Below, piece after piece: positions 35,777 through 45,962 of a stretch of DNA of 64,000 nucleotides. The notes under the pieces were generated by a model, which worked only from the letters and a program-made list of their open reading frames with translations, did not search any database and had not been told where the DNA came from. A program made the translations under genes and the position numbers. Source of the DNA: Arthrobacter castelli DSM 16402 (GTDB lineage Bacteria; Actinomycetota; Actinomycetes; Actinomycetales; Micrococcaceae); the NCBI RefSeq assembly GCF_000430705.1, contig NZ_AUMN01000006.1, positions 124,001 to 188,000 of the forward strand. The letters are read 5' to 3'. Positions within the stretch are counted from its first letter, which is position 1. Each line of letters opens with the position of its first letter.

Positions 35777-37000
35777 ATGAGCCGTGGCGCACAACGCGTA
35801 TTGAAGTGGACGACTCAGGCATCGGTGATGGCCGCCTTGGCCCTGGGGCTGATTGCCTTCGTCGGCATCAACAAGGAAGTTGTTGTCACCGTCGATGGCC
35901 GGACCACGTCGGTGACCACCGTCGCAGGCACGGTCGGAGCGGCACTGCACAGCGCCGACATCGAAATTTCCGCCCGCGACAAGGTGCAGCCGGCACTCTC
36001 CGCCACCGTGCACGACGGCAGTCGGATCAGCGTCAAGACCGCTAAAAAGGTCCAGGTTGAACTCGACGGCGCCGAGCGGACGGTGCGCACCACCGGCTCG
36101 ACCGTAGCGGACCTGGTCGATGAACTCGATGTTCCGGCCGAAGCGAAAGTTTCCGAGCCTGCCACCACGGTGCTTGCCTCCAGCGGCGACTATGTGGAAA
36201 TTTCCATCCCCAAGCAGGTTCACGTCGTCGTGGACGGGCAGATCCGCAGCGAAACAACGACGGCGGCAACGGTCGGCGGGTTGCTGGATTCAATCGGCAT
36301 CCGGCTGGACCAGGACGACCGGGTCTCGGTGTCGGACCGGACGCCGGTGATCGAAGACATGGCCGTCAAAATCACCCGTGTCGACAACGCCGGAAAGGAC
36401 ACCGTGGAAGAGGGCATCGCCTTCGACACGGTGGCCGAAGAAGATCCGGACCTGCCCGAGGGCAAGCGCAAGGTGGTGCGCACCGGAGCGCCGGGCACAT
36501 TGACCAAGACGTACACGGTGACCCGCCTTGACGGTGAGGAAGTCGGCCGGTCCCTGGTTTCCAAAGAGGTCACAGCCGAGCCGGTGGCCCGAAAGATCGC
36601 CATCGGCACCAAGGAACGCCCCGAACCTGAACCCGAGGCGGAGCCTGAGCCTGCAGTCAAGACGGCGTCCAACAGCGGCGGCGACAGCAGCGGCGGCGGT
36701 GACAGTGCGGACACAGCCGGCGGCGGGGCAGCCGGGGCCACGGCCGCTGCGGTGTCGGGAGTGTGGCAGTCACTGGCTCAATGCGAATCGGGCGGGAACT
36801 GGTCGATCAACACCGGTAATGGCTACTACGGCGGGCTGCAGTTCAGCCAGAGCAGCTGGCTGGGCGCCGGCGGAGGCAAATACGCGCCGCTGCCGCATCT
36901 GGCCAGCCCGTCCGAACAGATCGCGACCGCCAAGGTGCTGAAGCAAGGCGGCGGCTGGGGCCACTGGCCGTCCTGCGCCTCGCAACTGGGCCTGCTCTGA
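35777..37000 (+). CDS. rpfB: resuscitation-promoting factor RpfB
   Basis: RpfB is a secreted or anchored lytic transglycosylase-like enzyme that cleaves peptidoglycan and wakes dormant cells. Domain order: membrane anchor (residues 10-30), three DUF348 repeats (each starting V-x-V-x-V/L-D-G, about 35, 90 and 148), a G5 domain (about 205-285), a Glu/Pro then Gly/Ser linker, and the C-terminal Rpf domain with WQSLAQCESGGNWSINTGNG (catalytic Glu after Cys), YYGGLQFSQSSW and the second cysteine in WPSCASQLGLL. ATG 35777 is chosen because the basic-plus-hydrophobic anchor follows directly. It is followed 40 bp later by rsmA. Confidence 0.95.
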   Translation: MSRGAQRVLKWTTQASVMAALALGLIAFVGINKEVVVTVDGRTTSVTTVAGTVGAALHSADIEISARDKVQPALSATVHDGSRISVKTAKKVQVELDGAERTVRTTGSTVADLVDELDVPAEAKVSEPATTVLASSGDYVEISIPKQVHVVVDGQIRSETTTAATVGGLLDSIGIRLDQDDRVSVSDRTPVIEDMAVKITRVDNAGKDTVEEGIAFDTVAEEDPDLPEGKRKVVRTGAPGTLTKTYTVTRLDGEEVGRSLVSKEVTAEPVARKIAIGTKERPEPEPEAEPEPAVKTASNSGGDSSGGGDSADTAGGGAAGATAAAVSGVWQSLAQCESGGNWSINTGNGYYGGLQFSQSSWLGAGGGKYAPLPHLASPSEQIATAKVLKQGGGWGHWPSCASQLGLL

Positions 37001-37040
37001 ACGCCCTCACCGGCACGGCGCAAGCCGCTAGGATGAACGG

Positions 37041-37940
37041 GTGAACCAGCGCGACGAAACCTCCCGGCCGGCGTCGTTGGCGGGCACCCTGCTGGGGCCG
37101 GCCGACGTGCGGGCGTTGGCCGACAGCCTCGGCATCCGCCCGACGAAAACCCTGGGGCAGAACTTCGTCATCGATCCCAATACCATTCGCCGCATCGTTA
37201 ACACGGCGGGAGTCGGGCCTCACGACGTGGTGCTGGAGGTCGGCCCCGGCCTGGGCTCGTTGACGCTGGGGTTGATGGACGCTGCCGCACGGGTGATCGC
37301 CGTCGAAGTCGACCCGGTGCTGGCAGCCAAGCTCCCCGAAACGGCAGCTCACTGGCGCCCGGAAGCGGCCTCCCGCCTCGACGTCGTCGAAGCCGACGCA
37401 CTCAAGCTCACCACGCTGGAAGCGGAGCCGACCGCCGTCGTCGCCAACCTGCCCTACAACATCGCCGTGCCGGTGGTGCTGAATCTGCTCGCCCGGTTCG
37501 AGTCGCTGCAGCACTCACTGGTGATGGTCCAGGATGAAGTCGCCGACCGGCTGGCGGCCAAGCCGGGCTCGAAGATCTACGGCGTCCCGTCGGTGAAGGC
37601 TGCCTGGTACGCCGATGTCCGCAAGGCCGGGGTGGTGGGCCGCAATGTTTTCTGGCCGGCTCCGACCATCGCCTCCGGGCTGGTCAGCCTCACCCGCCGG
37701 CAACCGCCGCAGACCAGCGCGGGCCGCGAAGAAGTTTTCGCCGTGATAGACGCTGCCTTCGCCCAGCGGCGCAAGACCCTCCGCGCCGCGCTCGCCGGCT
37801 GGGCCGGAAGCGGCGCCGCGGCCGAAGAGGCCTTGGTCCGTGCCGGTGTTGATCCCGTCTCCCGCGGTGAAGTGGTCGATGTGGCCGGCTTCGCGCGGAT
37901 TGCCGGGCACCGGCCGTCCACCGCGGGAAGCGGCGCATGA
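37041..37940 (+). CDS. rsmA: 16S rRNA (adenine(1518)-N6/adenine(1519)-N6)-dimethyltransferase
   Basis: RsmA/KsgA dimethylates two adjacent adenines near the 3' end of 16S rRNA late in small-subunit assembly. Seen: [17 protein letters not shown], the SAM loop [26 protein letters not shown], and the catalytic motif [24 protein letters not shown] and [13 protein letters not shown] follow. Its 299 residues are normal. GTG 37041. The stop overlaps the ispE start by 4 bp (ATGA), as in most actinobacteria. Confidence 0.96.
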   Translation: MNQRDETSRPASLAGTLLGPADVRALADSLGIRPTKTLGQNFVIDPNTIRRIVNTAGVGPHDVVLEVGPGLGSLTLGLMDAAARVIAVEVDPVLAAKLPETAAHWRPEAASRLDVVEADALKLTTLEAEPTAVVANLPYNIAVPVVLNLLARFESLQHSLVMVQDEVADRLAAKPGSKIYGVPSVKAAWYADVRKAGVVGRNVFWPAPTIASGLVSLTRRQPPQTSAGREEVFAVIDAAFAQRRKTLRAALAGWAGSGAAAEEALVRAGVDPVSRGEVVDVAGFARIAGHRPSTAGSGA

Positions 37941-38899
37941 GCGATGCAGCCGACGCCCTGACGCGCACAGCGTCGCCTGACGCCGTGCGCGTCAGGGCGC
38001 CGGGCAAAATCAACGTCTGCCTGCGGGTCGGACCGCCGCGCGACGACGGATACCACACCGTGGCCAGCATTTACCTGGCGGTATCGCTGTACGAGGAGGT
38101 CACCGCCACCCGCAGGCCCGGCGGGGCGATTACCGTCAGCGTGGGGATGGACTCAGGGCCCGGGCCGACCGTTCCGCTCGACGGGAGCAATCTGGCCGTC
38201 CGGGCCGCGGCAGCCCTGCAGCACGCGTGCCAGGTCAGCGCCGGGGCGCATCTGGACGTGGCCAAAAGGGTGCCGGTCGCGGGCGGTATGGGCGGCGGCT
38301 CGGCCGATGCCGCGGCCGCGCTCGTCGCCTGCAACGCACTGTGGGGATGCGGGCTCGACCCGATGGCGCTGTCCCGGCTGGCCGCCGGTCTGGGCGCCGA
38401 CGTGCCGTTCGCACTGCTCGGCGGTGCCGCCGTCGGCCTCGGCACCGGCGAGCGGCTCACGCCGGCCGCAACGACGGGGCTCTTCCACTGGGTGCTGGTT
38501 CCCGCACCGGCCGGACTGTCCACCCCCGCCGTGTACCGAGAGCTGGACCGGATGCGGGCCGAGGCAGACACGCCGGCGGATCGGCGTGGTCCGGACGCGG
38601 ATGAAGCCGTGCTCGGCGCCCTCCGGAGTGGTGATCCCAATGCGCTGGCGCCGGTGCTGCACAATGACATGGAACCGGCCGCATTGGCGTTGGCCCCCGC
38701 CCTTGGCGATATCCTTGCAATTGGCCGCGACCGTGGTGCGCTGGCAGGCATGATCTCCGGTTCGGGCCCCACCGTGGCATTTTTGAGCCGTGACGAAGAC
38801 GACGCGGCCCGGCTGGCACAAACGCTGACCGACGACGGCCCGGGCGCAATTGCGGTGCATGGGCCCGCGGCCGGGACGCAGTTGCTGTCCGGCCCGTAG
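37937..38899 (+). CDS. ispE: 4-diphosphocytidyl-2-C-methyl-D-erythritol kinase
   Basis: IspE phosphorylates CDP-ME in the MEP pathway to isoprenoid precursors. GHMP-kinase features are present: [24 protein letters not shown], the Gly-rich ATP loop [18 protein letters not shown], and the C-terminal [11 protein letters not shown]. Length 320. Translation is coupled to rsmA. It shows that this organism makes isoprenoids by the MEP route. Confidence 0.96.
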   Translation: MSDAADALTRTASPDAVRVRAPGKINVCLRVGPPRDDGYHTVASIYLAVSLYEEVTATRRPGGAITVSVGMDSGPGPTVPLDGSNLAVRAAAALQHACQVSAGAHLDVAKRVPVAGGMGGGSADAAAALVACNALWGCGLDPMALSRLAAGLGADVPFALLGGAAVGLGTGERLTPAATTGLFHWVLVPAPAGLSTPAVYRELDRMRAEADTPADRRGPDADEAVLGALRSGDPNALAPVLHNDMEPAALALAPALGDILAIGRDRGALAGMISGSGPTVAFLSRDEDDAARLAQTLTDDGPGAIAVHGPAAGTQLLSGP

Positions 38900-38992
38900 C
38901 AGCATCGGTCAGCCCCACTGGCAGCGGCAGAAGCCCGCGGCGCCGGACAGCAGCACCGAACGACAGCAATCCGATCGACGAAAGTAGTATCC

Positions 38993-40870
<1,878 letters not shown>

Positions 40871-40992
40871 AGGGAAATTGAGCCGTTCCCGCCCGGTCCT
40901 TGTTCCTCCCGGGTAAAAAGAAGCGCTTTCGGCCGGTTAATACCTGCAACGCTCCGTTCTACTAATGGGCCGGGCAGTTCCGAACCGTCAAC

Positions 40993-41335
40993 ATGACTAA
41001 ACAAGCCGGCGGCGGATTCGCGGACGTGACAACGGACGAAATCGATCGTTACCTGACCGACGTGCGTAAGCTTGTAACCGGTGCCGAGTGGGGCAGGCTG
41101 GACCGCGATGAGTTCGCGCGACAGGCAGCCACTGTTTTCGCTTACCTCAATACCGGTGGAAGTGCATTATCCTGTCGAGAATTATTCCCAGTGGCATAGC
41201 GGACCGCTGCAGATGGTCTCCCCAAGCACCGTCGAGATCTTCCACATGGGCAGTGGCAGAATTTGCATCATCGGGAGGACCCCGCCTACATCCTCACTTA
41301 CCCAGCATTATGCAGGGCTTGCTCGCCCTTAGGCG
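40993..41335 (+). pseudogene. small broken hypothetical gene
   Basis: ATG 40993 opens a 68-codon frame (TTDEIDRYLTDVRKLVTGAE, then DEFARQAATVFAYLN) that runs into a stop. A second frame over 41135-41332 continues with VEVHYPVENYSQWHSGPLQM and VEIFHMGSGRICIIG. The two look like halves of one small protein separated by a frameshift near 41140. No family is recognised. The rest of the 40871-41297 interval shows no other gene. Its 3' end overlaps the antisense immunity-like gene. Confidence 0.35.
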
Positions 41336-41666
41336 TTATATCGATCATTGTATCCATTATCGGGCCTAAAGGATCATCGGGACGCTCAGTTTCAACGGTT
41401 TCTTTCAGTTTCTTGAGTATCTCCAAGTCACTCCCGCACCATGCTCGAAAATTCGCGTTCTTATACTCGCCGACTCTAATGTATTTTCTTTCTAGAAGGC
41501 TTTTAACCCAGTCATAGGCAGCTGCGTGGGGATCATCTACACCTGATTCGCGGCATAATTCAATAACCTTGGCATAAACGACCCAATCTTCGGTGGCTTG
41601 TGAAAGCAGCTCGATGCCCCATTTCGACAACGTTGAATTTCTGCTATTTGGGTTAAACTCAATCAT
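41298..41666 (-). CDS. putative immunity protein paired with the secreted toxin
   Basis: This 122-residue soluble, mostly helical acidic protein (MIEFNPNSRNSTLSKWGIEL, AAAYDWVKSLLERKYIRVGEY, ILKKLKETVETERPDDPLGP) has no recognised family. Its ATG at 41664-41666 overlaps the TGA of the upstream toxin reading frame (41663-41665), i.e. strict translational coupling, and the sequence is much more AT-rich than the core genome. A small cytosolic protein coupled behind a small secreted protein with a toxin-like C-terminus is the layout of polymorphic toxin/immunity pairs, so an immunity role is inferred. Confidence 0.55.
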   Translation of the reverse strand: MIEFNPNSRNSTLSKWGIELLSQATEDWVVYAKVIELCRESGVDDPHAAAYDWVKSLLERKYIRVGEYKNANFRAWCGSDLEILKKLKETVETERPDDPLGPIMDTMIDITPKGEQALHNAG

Positions 41667-42147
41667 CGAACGTGAACCTTATAAGATACACCGTTGGCGT
41701 TTATATCGATTGCGTACCCTCCGGACCTACTTGTAGGGCGGAACCCAAGCCTGGTCCCATCGTCCAGGTAAACAACGCTTGGAGTGACTTCAGTTGTTGT
41801 TCCGTCTATTAGTACGGCTTCGCCATGCACCATATATCCCACACCGCGTCGTTGTTCGGGGCCTGCCAGACCTGCCTACGGTTTATGGGGAACCGGTTGT
41901 CCAGGGTTCTTCTCATACTTTCAAAGCTTGGCCATCCGAATCTGCTATCAGAACACCAGCTACCTCCGGCTCGTGGAGAGACCCCTTTAGCTACGGAAGT
42001 CTGCTGATTGCTATTTGCATGTGGTTGCACAACACCTGCTGGTGTTGGTGCGCCCGCGCTCATCGACGCTCCTCCAAGGAGCATCGATGAACTAAGAACT
42101 ACTGTCAATGTTGACCGCGTAAAGGTAGAGATGGTTTTGGTTTTCAT
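41663..42147 (-). pseudogene. small secreted toxin-like protein, one-base frameshift
   Basis: From ATG 42147 (AAAGGAATT just upstream) the frame codes a signal peptide (MKTKTISTFTRSTLTVVLSS, cleavage near SAGA) and about 80 more residues, then stops at 41809. A shifted frame carries on to TGA 41663 with GYMVHGEAVLIDGTTTEV, LDDGTRLGFRPTSRSGGYAI and DINANGVSYKVHVR. Adding one G to the GGG run at 41838-41840 would restore a single 161-residue protein. The ending (DGT-x-LGFRPTSRSGG-x-AIDIN ... VHV) resembles C-terminal domains of polymorphic/CDI toxins by eye. The frameshift could be real, phase-variable or a sequencing error. Confidence 0.55.
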
Positions 42148-42464
42148 ATAATTCCTTTAAAAGTGATCTAGATGGTGGTCATATAACTATCTGCGGATGT
42201 AAACAGTAGTCTGAACGTATGGCAGAGACAGTCAAAGTTCAAGAGATCCCGGTTGATATTCGAGTTTCGCACGCGATTTCGTTCACGGGTATTGACTTCT
42301 AGGATTTGACGTGAAAACATCCGCTTGGCAATGTCTAAGATTCCGAAGATATGGGTACCGATCTCCCCGGTCGTCCAATCTTTCGGGTGTGATACCAAGG
42401 GTCTCTGACAGAGGTTCTTGGTACATCTTCCGGCGGGCGGCACGAATCGCAAACTGCAGGATGA
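42148..42464. other. AT-rich gene-poor stretch upstream of the toxin gene
   Basis: This 317-bp stretch is clearly more AT-rich than the chromosome average. Open frames exist (for example 42168-42452, minus) but their translations have no recognisable motif or start signal. It should contain the promoter of the toxin/immunity operon (minus strand; AT-rich TTTACA and TTATAT elements near 42180-42205), but no convincing -35/-10 pair could be fixed. Confidence 0.4.
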
Positions 42465-42878
42465 TCAGGACCGCTGGTGGGTTGTAGCGGCGCGGATCGC
42501 GGGGTATTCGCCGCGGACTCCTGCTGCGAGGTTGGCGTAGGTTTTGAACGTACTGATGTGAAAGTCGAGCATGTCAGCGAGGACTTTGGCAGGGAGGGCT
42601 CCAGCGATGCGGAAGCGGGCGGTCTTCTGGAGCCCTGAGAGACTGGTGCCGAGCATTCGACGCCACCGGGTGAGGAATTGCGGATCGCGTGGGGGTCCGG
42701 GCGCGTTGCCGGGAACCAGCCAATCCCGGCCAGCGGCATGCGGGTTTTGAGCGAGTTGGGCGCGGGCGGGTGAGGCGATCGGTCCGGAAAGCTCGAGAGG
42801 ATGGTCGCCGACGGTTAATACAACGCCGTCGTCTGCACAGACTCGGAGCTGATTGCGAGGAGTGGAATCAGGCTTCAA
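42465..42878 (-). pseudogene. tyrosine recombinase/integrase C-terminal relic
   Basis: The translation resembles the C-terminal part of actinobacterial site-specific integrase-like recombinases: WLVPGNAPGPPRDPQFLTRW, LGTSLSGLQKTARFRIAGAL, then LPAKVLADMLDFHISTFKTY and a short tail, which corresponds to the usual PTPVLADLLGLHPNTA-x-RW ending. The core-binding domain and most of the catalytic domain are missing, and the only start is a TTG at 42878 in the middle of the fold. It is interpreted as a degraded integrase left by a mobile element in this accessory region. Identification is by eye. Confidence 0.55.
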
Positions 42879-43043
42879 TGCTCAGTGGTCCTGATCTGGG
42901 ACACTACGAACCCGTGCCCGATTCATTGGTTCCGGTCTTTCGGGCCATCGCGGTGGAGCGTGTCCGGCAGTCATAGGATGGCATGTGTTACGCGTTGCCC
43001 GGGGCAGCATCATCGATCTTTGGGATGGGGCCTCGCTGCCCGC

Positions 43044-43066
43044 TTGACCCTCACGTTGCGTGAGGG
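43044..43066 (+). promoter_or_regulatory. MerR-type operator/promoter
   Basis: TTGACC (43044-43049) overlaps a perfect inverted repeat CCCTCACG-TTG-CGTGAGGG (43048-43066). A dyad lying in the stretch between -35 and -10 is the classic MerR-family site. The downstream gene encodes a MerR protein and starts about 15 bp later, so autoregulation is likely. The -10 (GAGGAT, 43069-43074) is poor, as expected of an activator-dependent promoter with a 19-bp spacer. Confidence 0.6.
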
Positions 43067-43081
43067 CCGAGGATGGGGCGC

Positions 43082-44416
43082 ATGAGTGACTACTACGATG
43101 CTTTTGAGATGAGCCCGGTACCTAATGCCGGCCCGGACACTGTTCCGCCGGAGCCTTTCCGGGGAATATATGCAATGCCCGCCTTCGTAACGATTCCGAC
43201 GACGGACTTGGCCGCGTCGACGGACTTCTGGATTCGTGGGCTGGGATTTATCGAGCTATTCAGCATCCCCGGCGGTGTTGTGCATCTGCGCCGGTGGGCA
43301 TTCCAGGACGTGCTCCTGGTCCCGGGCCAGAGCGTTCCGGAGCAGACACCAGCGATGAGTGTCAGCTTCTCGTGTGTGCTCAGCCAGGTGGGTTCTCTGG
43401 TCGAGGCATGCCGTGCGCTGCGTCCGGACTCGGTCGATGGTCCACGGGATACTCCCTGGAATACCCGTGATGTTGAGGTGATCACGCCCGAGAACGCGCG
43501 GATTATTTTGACTGCGGCGAAGCGCTTTGACCCGGACAGCGAAGAGGCGCGGAGCCTTGCCGCCGTCGGGATCACCCCACCAGGTGCCGTAGCGGCGACA
43601 ATGGGGAGCATGCATGATGTCACTGCTACCGATGGCCTGACTGTTGGCCAGGTCGCGACGCGTCTGGGAGTGACGGTCCGGGCACTGCACCATTGGGATG
43701 ATATGGCACTGGCGCGACCATCGCTGCGCACGACTGCCGGATACCGGCTGTACACCGCCGGTGACCTGGAACGCCTGCACCGCATCGTCGTCTACCGGGA
43801 GACCGGCCTCGGCCTGGACAGAATCCGGGCCATCCTCGACGACTCGACCGCCGACGTGCCCGGCGCATTACGCGCCCAGCGCACCCAGGTGGCCGAGCGG
43901 ATCGACCGTCTCCAGCAGCTCAACGCCGGACTCGATCGGATGATCGACGCCCACGAGCGCGGCCTGCTGCTGACTGTCGAACAGCAGGCCGCGCTCTTCG
44001 GCCCCCAGTGGAACCCGGACTGGCCTGCCCAGGCCCGCCAGCTCTACGGAGATACACCGCAATGGCAGCAGTACGCCGAACGCTCAGCCTCACGCAGTCC
44101 AGAGGAATGGCGAGCCATCGCCGACACTGTCGCTGATCTCGACCGTGCCCTCGGGGACGCGGTGGACGCCGGCGTCGTACCTGGCAGCCCGGAAGCGAAT
44201 CAGCTCGTCGAGCGGCACCGCGAAGTGTTCACTTCATCGTTCTTTACCCTCACCAGGCAGATGCAGGTCTGCCTTGGCCGAAAGTATGAGACCGATCCGG
44301 AATTTGCCGCCCACTACGATGGCATCCGCGCCGGCCTTGCCACCTGGTTCCGTCAAAGCGTCGATGCCAGCGCACGCGCGCACAGCATCGACCCCGACAC
44401 CGCCACCTGGCAGTAG
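43082..44416 (+). CDS. VOC-MerR-TipAS fusion transcriptional regulator
   Basis: Three modules in one protein. Residues about 30-155 form a glyoxalase/bleomycin-resistance (VOC) fold (FVTIPTTDLAASTDFWIRGL, VVHLRRWAFQDVLLVPGQ). Residues about 180-290 form a MerR HTH (LTVGQVATRLGVTVRALHHW, TTAGYRLYTAGDLERLHRIV) with dimerisation helix. The remainder is a TipAS-like drug-recognition domain (ALFGPQWNPDWPAQARQLYG, QYAERSASRSPEEWRAIADT). TipA-type regulators bind thiopeptides; a VOC module could bind or sequester another ligand. ATG 43082 with GAGG upstream is preferred to ATG 43073. The operator at 43048-43066 supports autoregulation. The ligand is unknown. Confidence 0.85.
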   Translation: MSDYYDAFEMSPVPNAGPDTVPPEPFRGIYAMPAFVTIPTTDLAASTDFWIRGLGFIELFSIPGGVVHLRRWAFQDVLLVPGQSVPEQTPAMSVSFSCVLSQVGSLVEACRALRPDSVDGPRDTPWNTRDVEVITPENARIILTAAKRFDPDSEEARSLAAVGITPPGAVAATMGSMHDVTATDGLTVGQVATRLGVTVRALHHWDDMALARPSLRTTAGYRLYTAGDLERLHRIVVYRETGLGLDRIRAILDDSTADVPGALRAQRTQVAERIDRLQQLNAGLDRMIDAHERGLLLTVEQQAALFGPQWNPDWPAQARQLYGDTPQWQQYAERSASRSPEEWRAIADTVADLDRALGDAVDAGVVPGSPEANQLVERHREVFTSSFFTLTRQMQVCLGRKYETDPEFAAHYDGIRAGLATWFRQSVDASARAHSIDPDTATWQ

Positions 44417-44444
44417 AGCGCGGGCAGGGAAATCCGGCCTGCGA

Positions 44445-44927
44445 TCACAGGTGAAGCAGTAACGTGTCGGATCCTCCGGTTCTGCCGACGGGTATGGACC
44501 CGGCCCGGACATAGAGCGCACGAGCCCGGTTGTCGTCCTCGACGCTTAAGCTCACGCCCTGATGATGCCGGGCAGCGGCTTGAGCGATGACTGCGTCAAG
44601 CAGGGCGCTGCCGATGCCCCGGCCCCGGCAGGCCGGCCGTAGGCCGATGCTGAGTTCGGGGATACCATCGGAGACGTAACCGTAGCCGGGATCGACGGCG
44701 TCGAACACGCGGCACCAGGCAGCCCCGATGACGGCCGAGTCATCGTCGGCGACAGCGACGGTTCCGAAGTCTGTGGGACGGGGCCAGCCCGTCACGTAGT
44801 GGGACAGCTCCGGGTCCGCCAGCAGCTGCTCGCGGGTGACGCGCTCCTGATCGTCCCAGTTCGCCGCACTCAGCAACGCGTCAGTCAGAGCCTCGCCGTC
44901 CAAGGGGCCAGCGTCTCGCAGGTGCAT
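44445..44927 (-). CDS. GNAT-family N-acetyltransferase
   Basis: A 160-residue acetyltransferase of the GNAT superfamily. Acetyl-CoA motif A is ELSIGLRPACRGRGIGSALL (R/Q-x-x-G-x-G/A as RGRGIG), followed by SLSVEDDNRARALYVRAG (motif B, with the usual Asn-x-x-A-x-x-x-Y). The N-terminal half (DAGPLDGEALTDALLSAANW) should bind the acceptor, which cannot be inferred. It starts at ATG 44927 and ends 28 bp from the convergent VOC-MerR gene, which may regulate it or share its inducer. Confidence 0.87.
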   Translation of the reverse strand: MHLRDAGPLDGEALTDALLSAANWDDQERVTREQLLADPELSHYVTGWPRPTDFGTVAVADDDSAVIGAAWCRVFDAVDPGYGYVSDGIPELSIGLRPACRGRGIGSALLDAVIAQAAARHHQGVSLSVEDDNRARALYVRAGSIPVGRTGGSDTLLLHL

Positions 44928-45043
44928 GAGACCAGACTATCCAAGGGCGGCAGGGTAGCGGCGGTTCTGTGGAGCGGAGTAAAATAAGCGCCACGCCGAT
45001 CCACTCCTCGCAGCGAAGAATGGATGGTGTAAGGGAGGCCGTC

Positions 45044-45880
45044 ATGGCTGGAACTCAAGAGTCCGCGGGCGGGCAGAACGGTCTGCGGGCCGCACCACCG
45101 GATTTCGACGCCGCCGCCGCGACGGAGCGCGAGCTCATTGACTACGGGTTGCCCCGTCGGCCGGATGCGTACACCCGGCCCGGCCTCGCGGCGCTCTGGG
45201 ATGAGAGGGCACGCCGGTACCAAGGGTTCGGGCACCGCCGGGTCGATCCGGACGGCGTGTTCCCCGAGGTCGATCAGGTGACGGGCACGGCGGCGATCTC
45301 CCGACGTTGGACATGCGGCTACACGTTGAGAAGCTCCGTTCCCTTCGTCACCCTGCTGGCCACCTGGACCATCCCCAACCTCATGTATGTCCAAAGCCCG
45401 CGGCTGCCCATCGACCACTTTCACACCTACGTCTATCTCGGTTTCATCGACCTCCACATCGAGATGACAGTGAATCAGTCCCAAGAGGTGATCTGCTCGC
45501 CGCTATTGGGCCTGGACATCTCGCCGGGGGATGTGATGAGCGCAGTCATCTGCATGGGTGCTGAACCTCCCGGGAAGGCAACTGTCCTCGTTGCCAACGA
45601 AACGAGCGGCGAGACGGCCAATTCCAGCAGGGACACCGGCTATCCGCCGGCGGTGGAGATCGGCGCCGGGGTCGGCCGCGGACATCCCGACAATCCGGTT
45701 AGCTCGCTCGCGCGCTTCGGCATCGTCTACTTCGACGAGATCTCCGCGACGACGACGGACGGTGCGCGCTCGCTGCCGGACGGAGAAGCCATCACCATGG
45801 TCGATTCGTCCGGGGACACGCTCGCCAAGCCGGTCCGACTGCGGGACTGGGCCTTCAAGACCGTGTACGACGCCGACTGA
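45044..45880 (+). CDS. beta-sandwich protein resembling peptidase G1 (eqolisin) fold, function unknown
   Basis: A 278-residue protein without a signal peptide. An N-terminal linker (ATERELIDYGLPRRPDAYTR) leads to a predicted all-beta region: TLLATWTIPNLMYVQS, HTYVYLGFIDLHIEMTVNQS, SPGDVMSAVICMGAEPPGKA, TVLVANETSGETANS, FGIVYFDEISATTTDG. This order (W-x-[IV]-P strand, W/Y-x-G-[IF]-D turn, P-G-D strand, N-x-T strand, F-G strand) resembles glutamic peptidases of family G1/A4, but the catalytic Gln/Glu pair cannot be placed confidently. ATG 45044 has AAGGGAGG just upstream. Treat it as a structural guess. Confidence 0.6.
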   Translation: MAGTQESAGGQNGLRAAPPDFDAAAATERELIDYGLPRRPDAYTRPGLAALWDERARRYQGFGHRRVDPDGVFPEVDQVTGTAAISRRWTCGYTLRSSVPFVTLLATWTIPNLMYVQSPRLPIDHFHTYVYLGFIDLHIEMTVNQSQEVICSPLLGLDISPGDVMSAVICMGAEPPGKATVLVANETSGETANSSRDTGYPPAVEIGAGVGRGHPDNPVSSLARFGIVYFDEISATTTDGARSLPDGEAITMVDSSGDTLAKPVRLRDWAFKTVYDAD

Positions 45881-45962
45881 ACCCGCCTGCAACCTCGGCT
45901 GGAACTTCTGTGCTTTCCGGCAGTTCCGTGTGCAGATGTACCGATGATGCAAAACTAGGGAC

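Noticed and set aside
42168-42452. 94-codon minus-strand frame between recombinase relic and toxin gene
   Set aside because: No ribosome-binding site, no recognisable motif, and it spans the likely toxin promoter.
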